DNA of 64,000 nucleotides from Paramacrobiotus metropolitanus (Eukaryota; Tardigrada; Eutardigrada; Parachela; Macrobiotidae): the NCBI RefSeq assembly GCF_019649055.1, contig NW_026570276.1, positions 310,001 to 374,000 of the forward strand. Direction: 5' to 3'. Made by a program: the position numbers and the translations under genes. This document shows, one piece after another, positions 1-9,789 of this stretch (position 1 is its first letter; each line of letters starts with the position of its first letter). A model generated the notes under the pieces. It worked only from the letters and a program-made list of their open reading frames with translations, was not told the DNA's origin and made no database searches.

Positions 1-201
1 AACGGCACCTTATGATTAAAGCCGAACTAGCCATGGCCTTAAGTAAATCGAACTCTCAGTGCCGCTTCTTATATGCGGAAATAAAAAACCGTTGGAACGG
101 TTGAATAATATGATTAATGTCGTATTATTAACCACAATTTTCCAACTTTCCTTCAACGTATCTGAATAGCAGGGCACAGATAATTAACTGCCTAGTTAAT
201 T

Positions 202-2164
202 ATGGCGGAAATATCGTTTTCTTTCACTAATCGCAAAGGCAAGGTGTTAAATTACAACGGTTTACATTATAGTATACAGTATATCGAATTCTGGAAGCGC
301 GCAGAAGACAGAACGGAAAACTGTCAGAATTGGCGTTGTCGAGAAAGGGAACTCTTCAAGGCTCGTTTATATTATGCTGATGGCAAAGCTGTTGAGCGGG
401 GCCAACATTCTCATGCCCCGGATGTCATTAAGGTTATGGCGAAATCAGCCAGGCAGGCATTAAAGGTTCGTGCAGCCAATACAGTGGAACGACCACGTCA
501 GATCATAGATGAAGTTCGCGCGGAGATGCCAGTGTATGCTGCAGTAAAGATGTCCTCTTACAATGCTCTTGCCAAAACCATTGGACGCCAAAGAAAAGCG
601 GAAGGTATCCCTACAGGTCGTGTAATTTGCTTGGCTGATATCGATGGCAGTTATTTTCTGAAGAGAACATCGCGCAATGAATCTGTGCTAATTGCCGATA
701 CTGGTGCAGAAGACATTCATCGGATTATTGTGTTCGGAGATCCAAAATGCTTTGTTTATCTGGACAGAACCAATATTTGGCTCGGTGATGGCACCTTTAG
801 CGTCAGCCCGCCTGTTTTTACGCAGTTGTACACGGTGCATGGGGATGTTTGTGGTGCAACGGCTCCGCTTATTTATGCGCTACTGCCAAATAAATGTGAA
901 CTCATTTATCGACGCTTTTTCACAATACTCCGAGAAGCGCTGGTGCAGAAAAGTGGATCTGAAGAAGTCGGACCCGAATACATGTTGATGGACTTCGAGC
1001 AGTCAGCAATCATCGCGTTCCGAAATGCTTTTACGACGTCAAAATTAAGAGGTGAATTTTAATCAGTATTTTTATTAATCCAATAAACTGTGTCATTTTT
1101 ACGAGGTAAAATTAAATATTAAAATATATGGATTTTATTGTTTACTACAGCTATTATTAATACTGCTGATTATTATTTCTGCTTCTATGATTAGTAATTA
1201 TTTATCAGCAACTGACATTAATTAGTGCTATTTGAGTCAAGTATTTATTTCACGATTTTCAAAGGTTAAACGACGGTATTACTGCTGTTTTGGAAAGCAG
1301 AAATGTTGTTAATAATTATTGATCATTAATAATTATTAATACTTTTTATTGGTTATTACGAGTATTATTAGCGTAATTATACGTATTCATTATTAATATT
1401 TATTATGCTATAGAAATTCTTTGTTGTGTTTAAAATATAATTTCTGGGTTTCTATAATAAAATCAAAAAATATTTCTAAAAACAATATTAAAATATAATT
1501 AAATTCAGAAAATCTGTAAACTTTCTTAAAATGTTTGCAGTAATTTATTCATAGGTTGCAACTTTCACTTCGGACAAAGCCTATATCGCAAACGTCTTGC
1601 CCTGGGACACGGACCCATTTATGCGACCAATGCTGAGTTCAACATTTCCTGTCGCATGCTTTTTGCACTCGCGTTCGTGCCGGTACAGGATTTAGAACGA
1701 GCCCTTGTTGAACTGCTGGACGCGCCGTTTTTTCCCTTCAAACACAACGATCTGTTCATCGGGTACTTGAAAACAACATACGTTGGTGAAACAACAACTA
1801 TGTTTCGAGTAACCGGATGTCGCATTAAACGGCCCCTATATCCTGTTGAATTTGGAGCTGTGTGGATAGACTTGAACAGGATATTCACCGTACGACCAAT
1901 CGCTTAGAAGCGTGGCATCGCACGTTTTCGGATGTCATTAACAAAGACCATCCCGGTATCTATCAGTTTTTTAACCTACTGTGTCGGGAAATTGTTCACC
2001 AGCAAACACAGGCCGCTGCACGCATGGCAGGTGAAATACCTAAACAGAGGAAGCAATACCTCGAGGTCACCAAGCGGCTTAAAAACGTCGCGTCCAGCTA
2101 CGGGCAAATGGATACTATCAGCTATCAGAGATCGGTTGCCATTAATCTGGAAATCATGTTGTAA
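202..2164 (+). pseudogene. FLYWCH/MULE-type transposase, two exons, one frameshift
   Basis: Exon 1 is 202-1051 and exon 2 is 1555-2164; the 503-bp AT-rich intron has a GTGAAT donor after 1051 and an ATAG acceptor ending at 1554, and the join keeps frame. The N-terminus looks like a FLYWCH zinc finger (F-T-N-R-K-G-K at the start, W-R-C, then H-S-H at about residues 74-76). The MULE transposase core follows: W-L-G-D-G-T-F (first catalytic Asp) and L-M-D-F-E (second Asp) in exon 1, and H-F-G-Q-S-L-Y-R-K opening exon 2, a block typical of MULE transposases. At about 1860-1866 the frame changes by one base (V-W is followed by D-R-L-E-Q-D-I-H-R-T only in the next frame), so this copy is probably dead or has a sequencing indel. 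The family assignment is from motif recognition. Confidence 0.75.
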
Positions 2165-2596
2165 AGTTCTCATGGACAGACCGCAGCGCAGCAGCTTGTC
2201 GTATAATTCGGACTTTACAAGTTAGCTTCACTCTCACAATCGCTTATTTACTAATATTAATATTATTAATTATAAGTCGTATTTGTACGATATTTATTAG
2301 AAGTAATCGCCTTTCAATACGTTTCTGCTGATTATTTAACCGGGCATGGCAGGTTGTCAGTAAAGGCATGAATGGGATGTTATTTGTTAGTTTGTCTGTT
2401 CTTCTTGTAATATCACACAGAATGCGATGCTGTACGTAATTATTTACTGATCAATAAAATAAAAATGCGTGTAAAATGTACTGCTATGGCCAGCGAAGTG
2501 TGAATCCTGATTTAACCTGCAGGCTAAAATAAATTTGATGTCCTGTACATCAGTACATATCATGTAAGGTCAGCCAGGCAACTGTAAAAACGAAAT

Positions 2597-2700
2597 GTCT
2601 GGTTGGCGAATTGTCTGGTTTCCGAAATGTCCCGTTGGCGAAATGGGTGGTTGGCGAATTGTCTGGTTGCCGAAATGTCCCGTTGGCGAAATGGGTGGTA
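2597..2700. repeat. Short tandem repeat, about 51-bp unit, two copies
   Basis: Two near-identical units built from alternating GTTGGCGAATTGTCTGG and CCGAAATGTCCCGTTGGCG pieces. It abuts the left end of the inverted-repeat element at 2703. No gene function is apparent. Confidence 0.7.
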
Positions 2701-2702
2701 GC

Positions 2703-3036
2703 CAAAATTTGAGCAAAACAAACTTTTCAAGCACTACCTTTGGAAGCTGTTGTAAGAACTTTAGATATACTGTAGCGGCAATCTCCCACTTCACAAAAAA
2801 ATCATGTCACATTATTTTCCCAACATGTTTGAGATTGGATGCATTATGGAACGTACTTACTTACAAACAACATGCAGTTCATTGTGTAATTAAGCACGCG
2901 AGCCAAGCGAGCTTTTCTTTTATCAAGGGGACGAGCGAAGCCCGCGTTTCCTCTTATAGGCTTATACCAGCAATAGGAAAAGAATCTGATAAATTATTAC
3001 ACCATCAGTTTTGATTATGATTTTGAAACTAAAACA
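2703..3036 (+). repeat. Left terminal inverted repeat
   Basis: Reverse complement of 6185-6517 with few mismatches; includes a GCGAGCCAAGCGAGC segment and a poly-A-like tract. Confidence 0.75.
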
Positions 3037-4506
3037 ATGCTCGAGAATTGTGCCGTGAATTCAAAAATTAATTTTTAGTGCAAAAATTAGAAAAGAAATA
3101 AGCAAGTAGACACAGGGTTTAAGAATGAAAAAATGATATTGAAATCAGATTTAGATTCAAAAACTAGTTGGAAATTATTTAAAAGTAATTTTCAAGTATT
3201 TTAAAAGACTTTTAAAATAACTTAAAAATTCATTATGCAAAATGATTAAAAATAAAAATCTGGGAAAAATTTAACAATGAGAGAAATAATTTGATATTCA
3301 TTTCACAACTTAGCAGGTATCTTTTAAGTGAACTAAATGAAAAGAAAAACAAATAAGTTGAAATAACTCGAAATTTTCAAATTTTATGCGCTTAAGCTCT
3401 ATTAAATTTTGCATTCCTAATTTTTTACCCACTAAGGAGGTTGTATTTCTAGGAAATAAGTATTTCCACACTGGGCTTCGGATAGAAGTAGAAGTCATAG
3501 AACTATATAAAATATGTTAACTTAAGTATACGAAATATAAAAAAAACTTCTAATTTGTCATTTGGGTTTCGCTTATAGAGCAAGCTGTTAAGAGATTTAT
3601 TTTGTTAGGATGCACTCGGTAGTAATTAGATTGTTAATTTGTTATTAATTTGATACCAAGCCTACCAGTTGCTTCGAAAATAGGCCATTCGAGACAATTA
3701 TATCTGCAGATTCACATATTTGGCCATTTAAATTTAATATCGGATATTTGCCTCTCTACGTAGGTATTTCGTTTTTTGCAGATTTAGTTATTTGGCTGTT
3801 TAATTTTTTTTCCTTAGGTTTATAACTGATTTAACCGGTTTATTTAATTAAAATTTCGCCTGTTACTTGTTTGGTTTTTAAGAATTTGGGTCTTTGGATA
3901 GTAGGGAGTTACAATCCTAACTTATTGGCAGATTCTTAAAACTTGAGAACCGGAAGCTCTTAAGTTATGAGCCAACCCCTCTGTACCCATTGGCGTACAA
4001 ATTTAAGAGCGAGCGATTTAAGAGCCGGATGTTCTGAAATTATAAGCTACTCGATCATGTCCTTTTTAAGTTTAAGAACGAGGAAAATGCGGAGCAAATC
4101 GGTAGACTTTCCTTTTTATTATCATTAATTATATATTATAAGCTAACCGAAGCAATACTTCTGGCCGCACAAACCATTTAATATTTACCTTTTGAGTTGA
4201 ATGCACCGTGTTGTCATAAAATGGAAACAAAAAAACGGTTTGGAAGATGTCCCAAAGCCATCAAAGAAAAAGAAACTTAAAGCAGTTTCAAAAAGCTTAT
4301 AAAGGCAGCTTTTAAACGACACTGAATCTTTGTGTAGCTAAATATGCAATTTCAGGAGTAGCGTTCAGGTGGCCTCAAACATATGGACGCCCTCATTTAT
4401 TCAGAGCTATCTGATTGGCCAGATGAATAATAAGAAGAACTGGCGCTTAAATTTTGAGAATCGCCAATAAGTTAAGATTGTAGCTCCTTAGTGAAGTGCA
4501 CAGATG
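3037..4506. other. AT-rich interior of the TIR element, no gene seen
   Basis: Frequent stops in all frames and no family-like open frame. Low-complexity AAATTT-rich text. Confidence 0.5.
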
Positions 4507-4566
4507 TGTGAGCGGAGAAGTGGCTCACGTAAAGCGACAAAATCTTTCAAAGGATTCCAGCGTATT

Positions 4567-4638
4567 GCGCCGTGGTGCAGTGGTACTGCCTACGCGGATC
4601 TAACGACGTAGCCGACGTTCGATTCCCCCATCGGCGCC
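4567..4638 (+). ncRNA. tRNA-like Pol III module in LTR 1
   Basis: 72-nt tRNA-like sequence with GCGCCG/CGGCGC acceptor-like stem, A box (TGGTGCAGTGG), B box (GTTCGATTCC) and a TTTTT run directly after it. The T-stem is damaged in this copy (GACG instead of GGGG). Confidence 0.7.
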
Positions 4639-4684
4639 TTTTTCAGCCGTTTCTCGGTTTCCCTCGGATTGCGCCCTGCTTAGA

Positions 4685-4694
4685 TGGTAGCAGA
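4685..4694 (+). other. Primer-binding site of the miniature element
   Basis: TGGTAGCAGA directly follows the LTR end CTTAGA. It is complementary to the 3' end expected for initiator tRNA-Met (acceptor plus CCA). A second copy is at 5048-5057 and reads on as GCGTGG. Confidence 0.75.
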
Positions 4695-4929
4695 TCGTGG
4701 TTCGGTACGTCCACTTCACCTATGAGACTGGTGTGCTAACCTCAAACGGGAGGAACAGAGCAAAAAAGAATAAACCGATAAAATGAATAGAGGATGCGGT
4801 GAGCCGGAGCCGCCGCTTAAAGGATCGCTTAGTCTCGCTACGAGGACGTAGCGAAAGCTGCAAAGGGGGTGTGAGCGGAGAAGCGGCTCACGTACAGCGA
4901 CAAAATCTTTCAAATGATTTCAACGTATT

Positions 4930-5001
4930 GCGCCGTGGTGCAGTGATACTGCCTACGCGGATCTAACGACGTAGCCGGGGTTCGATTCCCCCATCGGCGC
5001 C
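4930..5001 (+). ncRNA. tRNA-like Pol III module in LTR 2
   Basis: Well-preserved copy. Stems visible are GCGCCG/CGGCGC (acceptor), GCAG/CTGC (D), CTACG/CGTAG (anticodon) with a 12-nt loop instead of 7, and GGGG/CCCC (T) with loop TTCGATT. The oversized anticodon loop and non-standard spacing argue against a working tRNA. A and B boxes and the following T-run are intact. Confidence 0.75.
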
Positions 5002-5293
5002 TTTTTCAGCCGTTTCTCGGTTTCCCTCGGACTGCGCCCTGCTTAGATGGTAGCAGAGCGTGGTTCGGTACGTCCACTTCGCCTATGAGATTAGTGTGCT
5101 AACCTCGAACGGGAGGAACAGAGCAAAAACGAATAAAAAAGATAAAATGAATAGAGGATGCGGTGAGCCGGAGCCGCCGCTAAAAGGCTCGCTTAGTCTC
5201 GCTACGAGGACGTAGCGAAAGCTGCAAAGGAGGTGTGAGCGGAAAAGCGGCTCACGTAAAGCGACAAAATCTTTCAAAGGATTTCAACGTATT

Positions 5294-5365
5294 GCGCCGT
5301 GGTGCAGTGGTACTGCCTACGCGGATCTAACGACGTAGCCGGGGTTCGTTTCCCCCATCGGCGCC
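5294..5365 (+). ncRNA. tRNA-like Pol III module in LTR 3
   Basis: As the other two copies, with GTTCGTTTCC in place of the consensus B box (A to T change). Confidence 0.7.
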
Positions 5366-5619
5366 TTTTTCAGCCGTTTCTCGGTTTCCCTCGGATTGCG
5401 CCCTGCTTAGAGATGCTTACGCTTACATATTGTGTGCATTAAATGTGCTCAAATTTGGTAACTAGAATGCTGCATACTCAGCTAATTTAAGGTTCTTAAG
5501 TTTATTTAATAAGAAGTCTGCAGAGGCATCTAAAATGTTTATATATTTAGAAATAATAAAGAATATTTAGAAATATTTAGAAATGCTTAGAAAAATAATT
5601 TTAGAAATATTTAGAAATT

Positions 5620-5990
5620 CGACTTGGGGTTCAGATTCTGGTTGGCGCTTACGGTTGGACTCGGGTTTCCAAATATTTTAAAGTTCATAAGCGTAAGCGC
5701 AAACACAGATGTGAGGTTGAGATACCCGAGTTTGCGACCTCGATACCCAATTTCGAGGTTCCCGAGTGCCCTGGTTCGACTCAGTTCACTAAACTGTGCA
5801 TATACGGTACTTTTCGTGGTGACGACCTTGGGGACCAGGGTCTGAGGTCCCCAAGGACCTCAGTTAAACTCAGCGCGTCAAACAGTGCATTAACAGTATG
5901 TATCGTGGTATCGACCTCGGGAACCCGGGTTCAAGGTCCCAGAGTCCTTTAGTTCGACTGAGCATGTTGAGTTGTATATAACGAAAATCA
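5620..5990. repeat. Degenerate tandem repeat, about 90-bp unit
   Basis: Recurring TTCGACTCAG / CTCAGCGCG, ACAGTATGTATCGTGGT and GACCT(T/C)GGG(G/A)A blocks roughly every 90 bp within the right half of the TIR element. No gene is apparent. Confidence 0.4.
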
Positions 5991-6184
5991 TTGGCGGCCC
6001 GCAGGTCACTCGGCGACCGTAGGGTCACGGGTACTCCCCGAGCATCGAACCCTCAACATGTCTTGAATTAGAAACGCGGGCACGCTTCGCTCGTCCGCTT
6101 AATAAAAAAAAAGCTCTCTTCGCTCGCGTGCTTGATTACAAAATAAACTAAATGGAGTTGCAGGTATTAGTAAGTAAGTACTTA

Positions 6185-6517
6185 TGTTTTAGTTCCAAAA
6201 TCATTTTCAAAACTGATGGTGTAATAATTTATCAGATTCTTTTCCTATTGCTGGTATAAGCCTATAAGAGGAAACGCGGGCTTCGCTCGTCCCCTTGATA
6301 AAAAAAAGCTCGCTTGGCTCGTGTGCTTAATTACACAATGAACTGCATGGGGTTTGTAAGTAAGTACGTTCCATAATGCATCCAATCTCAAACATGCTGG
6401 GAAAATAATGTGACATGATTTTTTTGTGAAGTGGGAGATTGCCGCTACAGTATATCTAAAGTTCTTACAACAGCTTCCAAAGGTAGTGCTTGAAAAGTTT
6501 GTTTTGCTCAAATTTTG
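6185..6517 (-). repeat. Right terminal inverted repeat
   Basis: Matches 2703-3036 in inverted orientation. A partial tandem duplicate of its inner half lies just inside it (about 6070-6180). Confidence 0.75.
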
Positions 6518-6594
6518 CTCGCTCTGAACTTCTTCAAATTTTATGATCGCCCAAATTCCCTTCCTTTCCTGACCATAGAAATTCCCTCCCTCTT

Positions 6595-6735
6595 TTTGAC
6601 CAGTCAAAATCCCTTCCTTTAGTTTTCCCTTCCTATTTTCGACCAGTCAAAATCCCTCCCTTTGGTTTTCCCTCCCTCTTTTTGACCAAAGAAAATCCCT
6701 CCCTTTAATTTTCCTTCCCTCTTTTTGACCCTGGC
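6595..6735. repeat. Pyrimidine-rich degenerate tandem repeat
   Basis: Units of TTTTTGACCAGTCAAAAT plus CCCTCCCTTT recur about four times. A similar TTCCTTCCTCTTTTTGACC tract is at 43670-43710. Confidence 0.5.
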
Positions 6736-6807
6736 CGTGTTTAAAACACATTTATACGGCTTTTATTTCTTCGTGGCTGGTTCATCATTTTAAGGTTTTC
6801 TTTCCAG

Positions 6808-7133
6808 AAAATGAGCACGCTAGGCAACAGCAGCAGCCGCATCACTTGAGCGTACCGTTTCCAGTACAAAAAGGTCGCTGCGACACTAGTGAGAAACCAC
6901 GGCGGCACGGTACCAGCCTTGTGCTACTGACTATTCTCACCAGCAGCATCCTGGTATTCTGGACGCCAATGACAGTATACTATGCTCTAGTTCCCTTTAC
7001 CAACATTTACAATCAGACAACGGCGGAAGCAGTGACGTTTCTCTTCGGGGTCCAAACCGTCACCGATCCTATACTGTTCGCTCTGGCGCTAAAAGATATC
7101 CGACAGTCTCTCAAGAAATTTCTGTGTCGATAA
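6808..7133 (+). pseudogene. 3' exon of a rhodopsin-like GPCR (TM6-TM7); upstream exons not found
   Basis: A good acceptor (TTTCTTTCCAG) ends at 6807 and the frame is open to a TAA at 7131-7133. The product has a serine/arginine-rich third intracellular loop end, a sixth helix with F-W-T-P, and a seventh helix with T-D-P-I-L-F in the position of N-P-x-x-Y, followed by a basic tail. It resembles the minus-strand receptors at 44-48 kb. Upstream is transposon sequence, so the earlier exons have been displaced, deleted or separated by the TIR element. It could still be a real terminal exon; otherwise it is a relic. Confidence 0.6.
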
Positions 7134-7961
7134 ATGATCAATCCGGTATTATGTACAGAATTTTTAATGAAACCGAAAATTTTTAAATAAAATTTTTAAT
7201 GAAACCTCTGTATTTGATTGAAACCGAACGCGAATAACGACTTGCTGCACGTACTGTACAGATACACGTACTCGGTACATGCATTATTACATTAGCGAAT
7301 TTTAGATTTCACAAAACAAGTTCCGTCCAGTTCGACTTGCGGGTAGAAGTTGGCGTTACGGGTCGATTTACGTCCGTTCGCGACGTAAGGCGCCGTAACC
7401 TAACGTCGTTAGCTGACGCGTAAAAACTATCTGCCTTGCGTGGATCTGTGCAACGGCTCAGCCGTATGTCCGTGCAACGGCTCATTTTAAACGCTGTTCA
7501 ATCTGGTAACGTACTGTTTATGTGACGCAGTAGTTTCTAGTGGACGGAGCCTGAACCATGTGAAATCTAAAATTCCCTATTATGGGGAGCCACTGAGCCA
7601 CTCCATCGTAGACATGTACGGTAGCGGAATGCATGGGTACGGTACACATTTCTCAGATCAGCGGAAGTTTCCTTTTCTTTCTATCTGGACTGTAATTTGT
7701 AGATACAATTCTTTCTACTTATCACACTCACCGTATTTTATCGACGTGTCCCGTGGTTACGAAATCTTCGAATTTGGTTTTTAAGTCGGCAAAAAATGCA
7801 GGTGAATGAACCAGTAAATACACAGACAGCCATTATCAGAGCATCATCAATCAGTTTAAATTTCACCAAGTGCTATGTCTTTTGCTGAATAAATTTTTAT
7901 TAGATTGTATTTGTTTTACTGTTTTATCATTTCAGAATGATTTCTTATACAATTTTCGATA
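7134..7961. other. Intergenic, nothing supported
   Basis: Only short open frames. A GTGCAACGGCTCA phrase is repeated near 7450-7480. No family match recognised. Confidence 0.4.
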
Positions 7962-8064
7962 ATGAGTCATCGTCTCGTGGTTGCTGCCGTGGTTGTGCTG
8001 GCCTTCAGCGTGCAAAGCAGCTTTGGTTGTTCGACGCAGACCAAGGCCCTTCATGTGGACCGAA
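7962..8064 (+). CDS. Exon 1 of a small secreted protein gene (signal peptide)
   Basis: ATG at 7962 opens a textbook signal peptide: M-S-H-R, then a long V/A/L core, then S-S-F-G-C. The exon ends at a strong GTAAGT donor at 8065. The next candidate exon starts near 8148 after CTGTCTTTAG and contains a Lys/Cys-rich stretch (K-K-K-C-E-W) that is cut at 8257 by the giant LTR element. The reading frame continues after the second copy of the target site (32402) to a TAA at 32459-32461. The splice phase between exon 1 and the 8148 exon does not fit with the strong donor, so either a weaker donor (GTTTAG, at 8070) is used or an indel is present. Family unknown. Confidence 0.6.
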
Positions 8065-8147
8065 GTAAGTTTAGTAGTTAGAAGTTTTGGAAGGGCAATT
8101 TCGTTATCTCCTTGTCTCGCGGAAAATGCCGCACCAACTGTCTTTAG

Positions 8148-8257
8148 TATTGGAATGTACACCAAGTCGGCGTGGGGCTTACATCAGTCATATGTGAAGA
8201 ATTCGAAAAAGAAATGTGAATGGGACAGTTCTGACCCCATCGTTCGTTTCTTAGGTT
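8148..8257 (+). pseudogene. Candidate exon 2 of the secreted-protein gene, truncated by element insertion
   Basis: Open frame (I-G-M-Y-T-K...K-K-K-C-E-W...) running into the GGTT target site at 8254-8257. Across the element the frame resumes with a cysteine and reaches a stop at 32459-32461. The assignment is an inference from frame continuity over about 55 codons in total. Confidence 0.4.
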
Positions 8258-8582
8258 TGTGAGCGCAGGCGTACTCAGCGTACACCCTCGCTTGGCTGTT
8301 TGTTGTGTTTTGGTTGTGCGCCCGCCTACGCGAGGCAGCACCGTAGTGTTCTCAGCGCCACCGCATGGTGTGGCAGCTACGTGCGCTTGCTGTAATCAGC
8401 AATGCGGAGTTGCACATTTGGAATTTCTGTCGAAATTAGTCTGGATTAAAAATCTCTAGCAGTCAGGCCATTTTTCGCTTTTCCATAGCGTGTGTGCTGT
8501 AGCACTGCCAGATTTCTTTGGTAGACGAAGTTACGTCAACTCCGGTTCTACGACGTGAACCTTCCCAGGTTCCCGTCTTATA
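8258..8582 (+). repeat. 5' LTR of the giant element
   Basis: Starts TGTGAG and ends CTTATA, an imperfect terminal inverted pair. It contains no AAGGTCA motif, unlike the interior. Confidence 0.93.
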
Positions 8583-8592
8583 TGGTAGCAGA
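8583..8592 (+). other. Primer-binding site of the giant element
   Basis: TGGTAGCAGA starts at the first base after the LTR and matches the initiator tRNA-Met 3' end complement, the same site as in the miniature element at 4685 and 5048. Confidence 0.75.
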
Positions 8593-8728
8593 CGACGTGT
8601 TCTCCAGGATAATCCCTGAAGTTTCCCCGTCCATTTGACGGAGTGTGTGAAGTGTGCGAGGAAGGGCTCGCTGACGAAGCAGTCGGAGAAGGAGCTTGGA
8701 TCTCGACAGCAGATCTGACGAGGTGCAT

Positions 8729-8918
8729 CTCTACGGCAGTAGAGTGCGCTGAGGCTGATCTGACACGAGTGGGGCTACGGCAGTAGTTCTGCTCGGAGGG
8801 GCACAAGCGCCGAAAAAGATTGCCAGAAGAGGCAGAAGCCCGAAGGGGGGCACGAGTGGGCAAGCCACTTTTTGGTCTGTCGGCTGTGGAGCTCAGGTGC
8901 TACCCTACGGCAGTAGGG
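8729..8918 (+). promoter_or_regulatory. Three leader stem-loops with conserved GGCA loop
   Basis: Hairpins at 8729-8744 (CTCTAC-GGCA-GTAGAG), 8774-8787 (GCTAC-GGCA-GTAGT) and 8903-8918 (CCCTAC-GGCA-GTAGGG). Inner pairs and the loop are constant while outer pairs change together (CT/AG versus CC/GG), as in a conserved RNA structure. The position between primer-binding site and Gag is where packaging or dimerisation signals of LTR retroelements usually lie; that role is inferred. Confidence 0.6.
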
Positions 8919-9290
8919 CGCACACATCATACGCGCACACATCATACGATCATACGCTATTAATTTCGCCTTTGGCGCAGACGTAAAATTCTCAAATTTC
9001 ATTGGTCGGTGATGAGCTGAGCGAGAAAGTAGGCGGTACATTTGCGCACGGCGCGCTAGCGAAAATTTTCACATTTCCTTGTGACGTCACTCTGCCTTAG
9101 AATTTAAAAACAACGTCTCTGATTGGTCGGTTATTAACGCTGTGATTGGCGCAGCATTAAAGCTGAAGCAAGCTTAAGATTCAGCCAATTAGAAGCTGAG
9201 AATTTGAGACGAGGCGGAGAATTTGCGCACGGCGCACAAGAACGTGACGTAGCCAGCTGAAAAGTTTTTCTGAGTCGACCGATGAGATTG

Positions 9291-9672
9291 TGACCTTTAC
9301 CAAATTTTGACAAGAATGATGACCTTTAACGAAGATGGAAAGTTGATGATTTGACGCAAGTTTTAAGTTGAGTTCTGTTAATTCCTAAATAAAATCCAAA
9401 AATATCTCGAAGTTCGCAGTTTTGACAAAAAGTTTTGGTGACCTTTACCAGAAAAAGATCCTAAAATCAAAAAGTGACCTTTACTTATTCGGAGTAAGCG
9501 TTAAGCTGAAACAGCTGATGACCTTTACGAGTTAAGTTTTGCTGAAGGAAGTGACCTTTACGAGAACTCAGTCAAATTTCTGAAGTAAAAAGTGACCTTT
9601 AGAAAGGACTTAGAACTTTTAAAGGCAGAGTGACCTTTAGCAACTGAGCTCGTATAAAACGAAGTGACCTTT
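9291..9672 (+). repeat. Leader array of nine TGACCTT motifs
   Basis: TGACCTT(T) starts at 9291, 9320, 9439, 9475, 9519, 9552, 9593, 9631 and 9665, mostly 29-44 bases apart and all in the same orientation. It is the non-coding counterpart of the AAGGTCA motifs that fill the coding region. Confidence 0.9.
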
Positions 9673-9789
9673 TGGACAGCGCTAGTTTCTGTTCACGTGT
9701 AAAAAGTCACATAAACATAATCTAACACACGTGTGAGAAACCTTGACAGCATCGTCCAAGTTATCCGATCACCCAAATTAAGTAAAGAC

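Larger units (their letters stand above)
4507..5411 (+). mobile_element. Miniature LTR retrotransposon (TRIM-like), triple-LTR tandem form
   Basis: Structure is LTR (4507-4684), internal (4685-4869), LTR (4870-5047), internal (5048-5233), LTR (5234-5411). All three LTRs are 178 bp, begin TGTGAGCGG and end CTTAGA. Each internal segment opens with TGGTAGCAGA, the primer-binding site expected for initiator tRNA-Met, and closes with a polypurine tract (AAAGGGGG or AAAGGAGG) directly before the next LTR. The whole is flanked by GATG on both sides (4503-4506 and 5412-5415), a 4-bp target-site duplication. No coding capacity is visible. The tandem triple-LTR form suggests LTR-LTR recombination or insertion of a tandem cDNA. 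The 5' TGTGAG and 3' CTTANA termini match the giant element at 8258-32401. Confidence 0.88.
2703..6517. mobile_element. Non-autonomous DNA element with ~330-bp terminal inverted repeats
   Basis: The left arm (2703-3036) and right arm (6185-6517) are near-perfect reverse complements, starting CAAAATTTGAGC at the outer left end and ending GCTCAAATTTTG at the outer right end. The interior (3037-6184) is AT-rich with no plausible transposase and contains a nested LTR element at 4507-5411, so the original unit was about 2.9 kb. A degenerate second copy of part of the right arm lies at about 6070-6180. I could not find a clear target-site duplication. It may be a foldback or TIR-type DNA transposon; the superfamily is unassigned. 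Confidence 0.7.

Noticed and set aside
4567-5365. Three ordinary tRNA genes in tandem.
   Set aside because: The 12-nt anticodon loop, odd D-arm spacing and placement inside LTRs with primer-binding site and polypurine tract make them tRNA-derived LTR modules.
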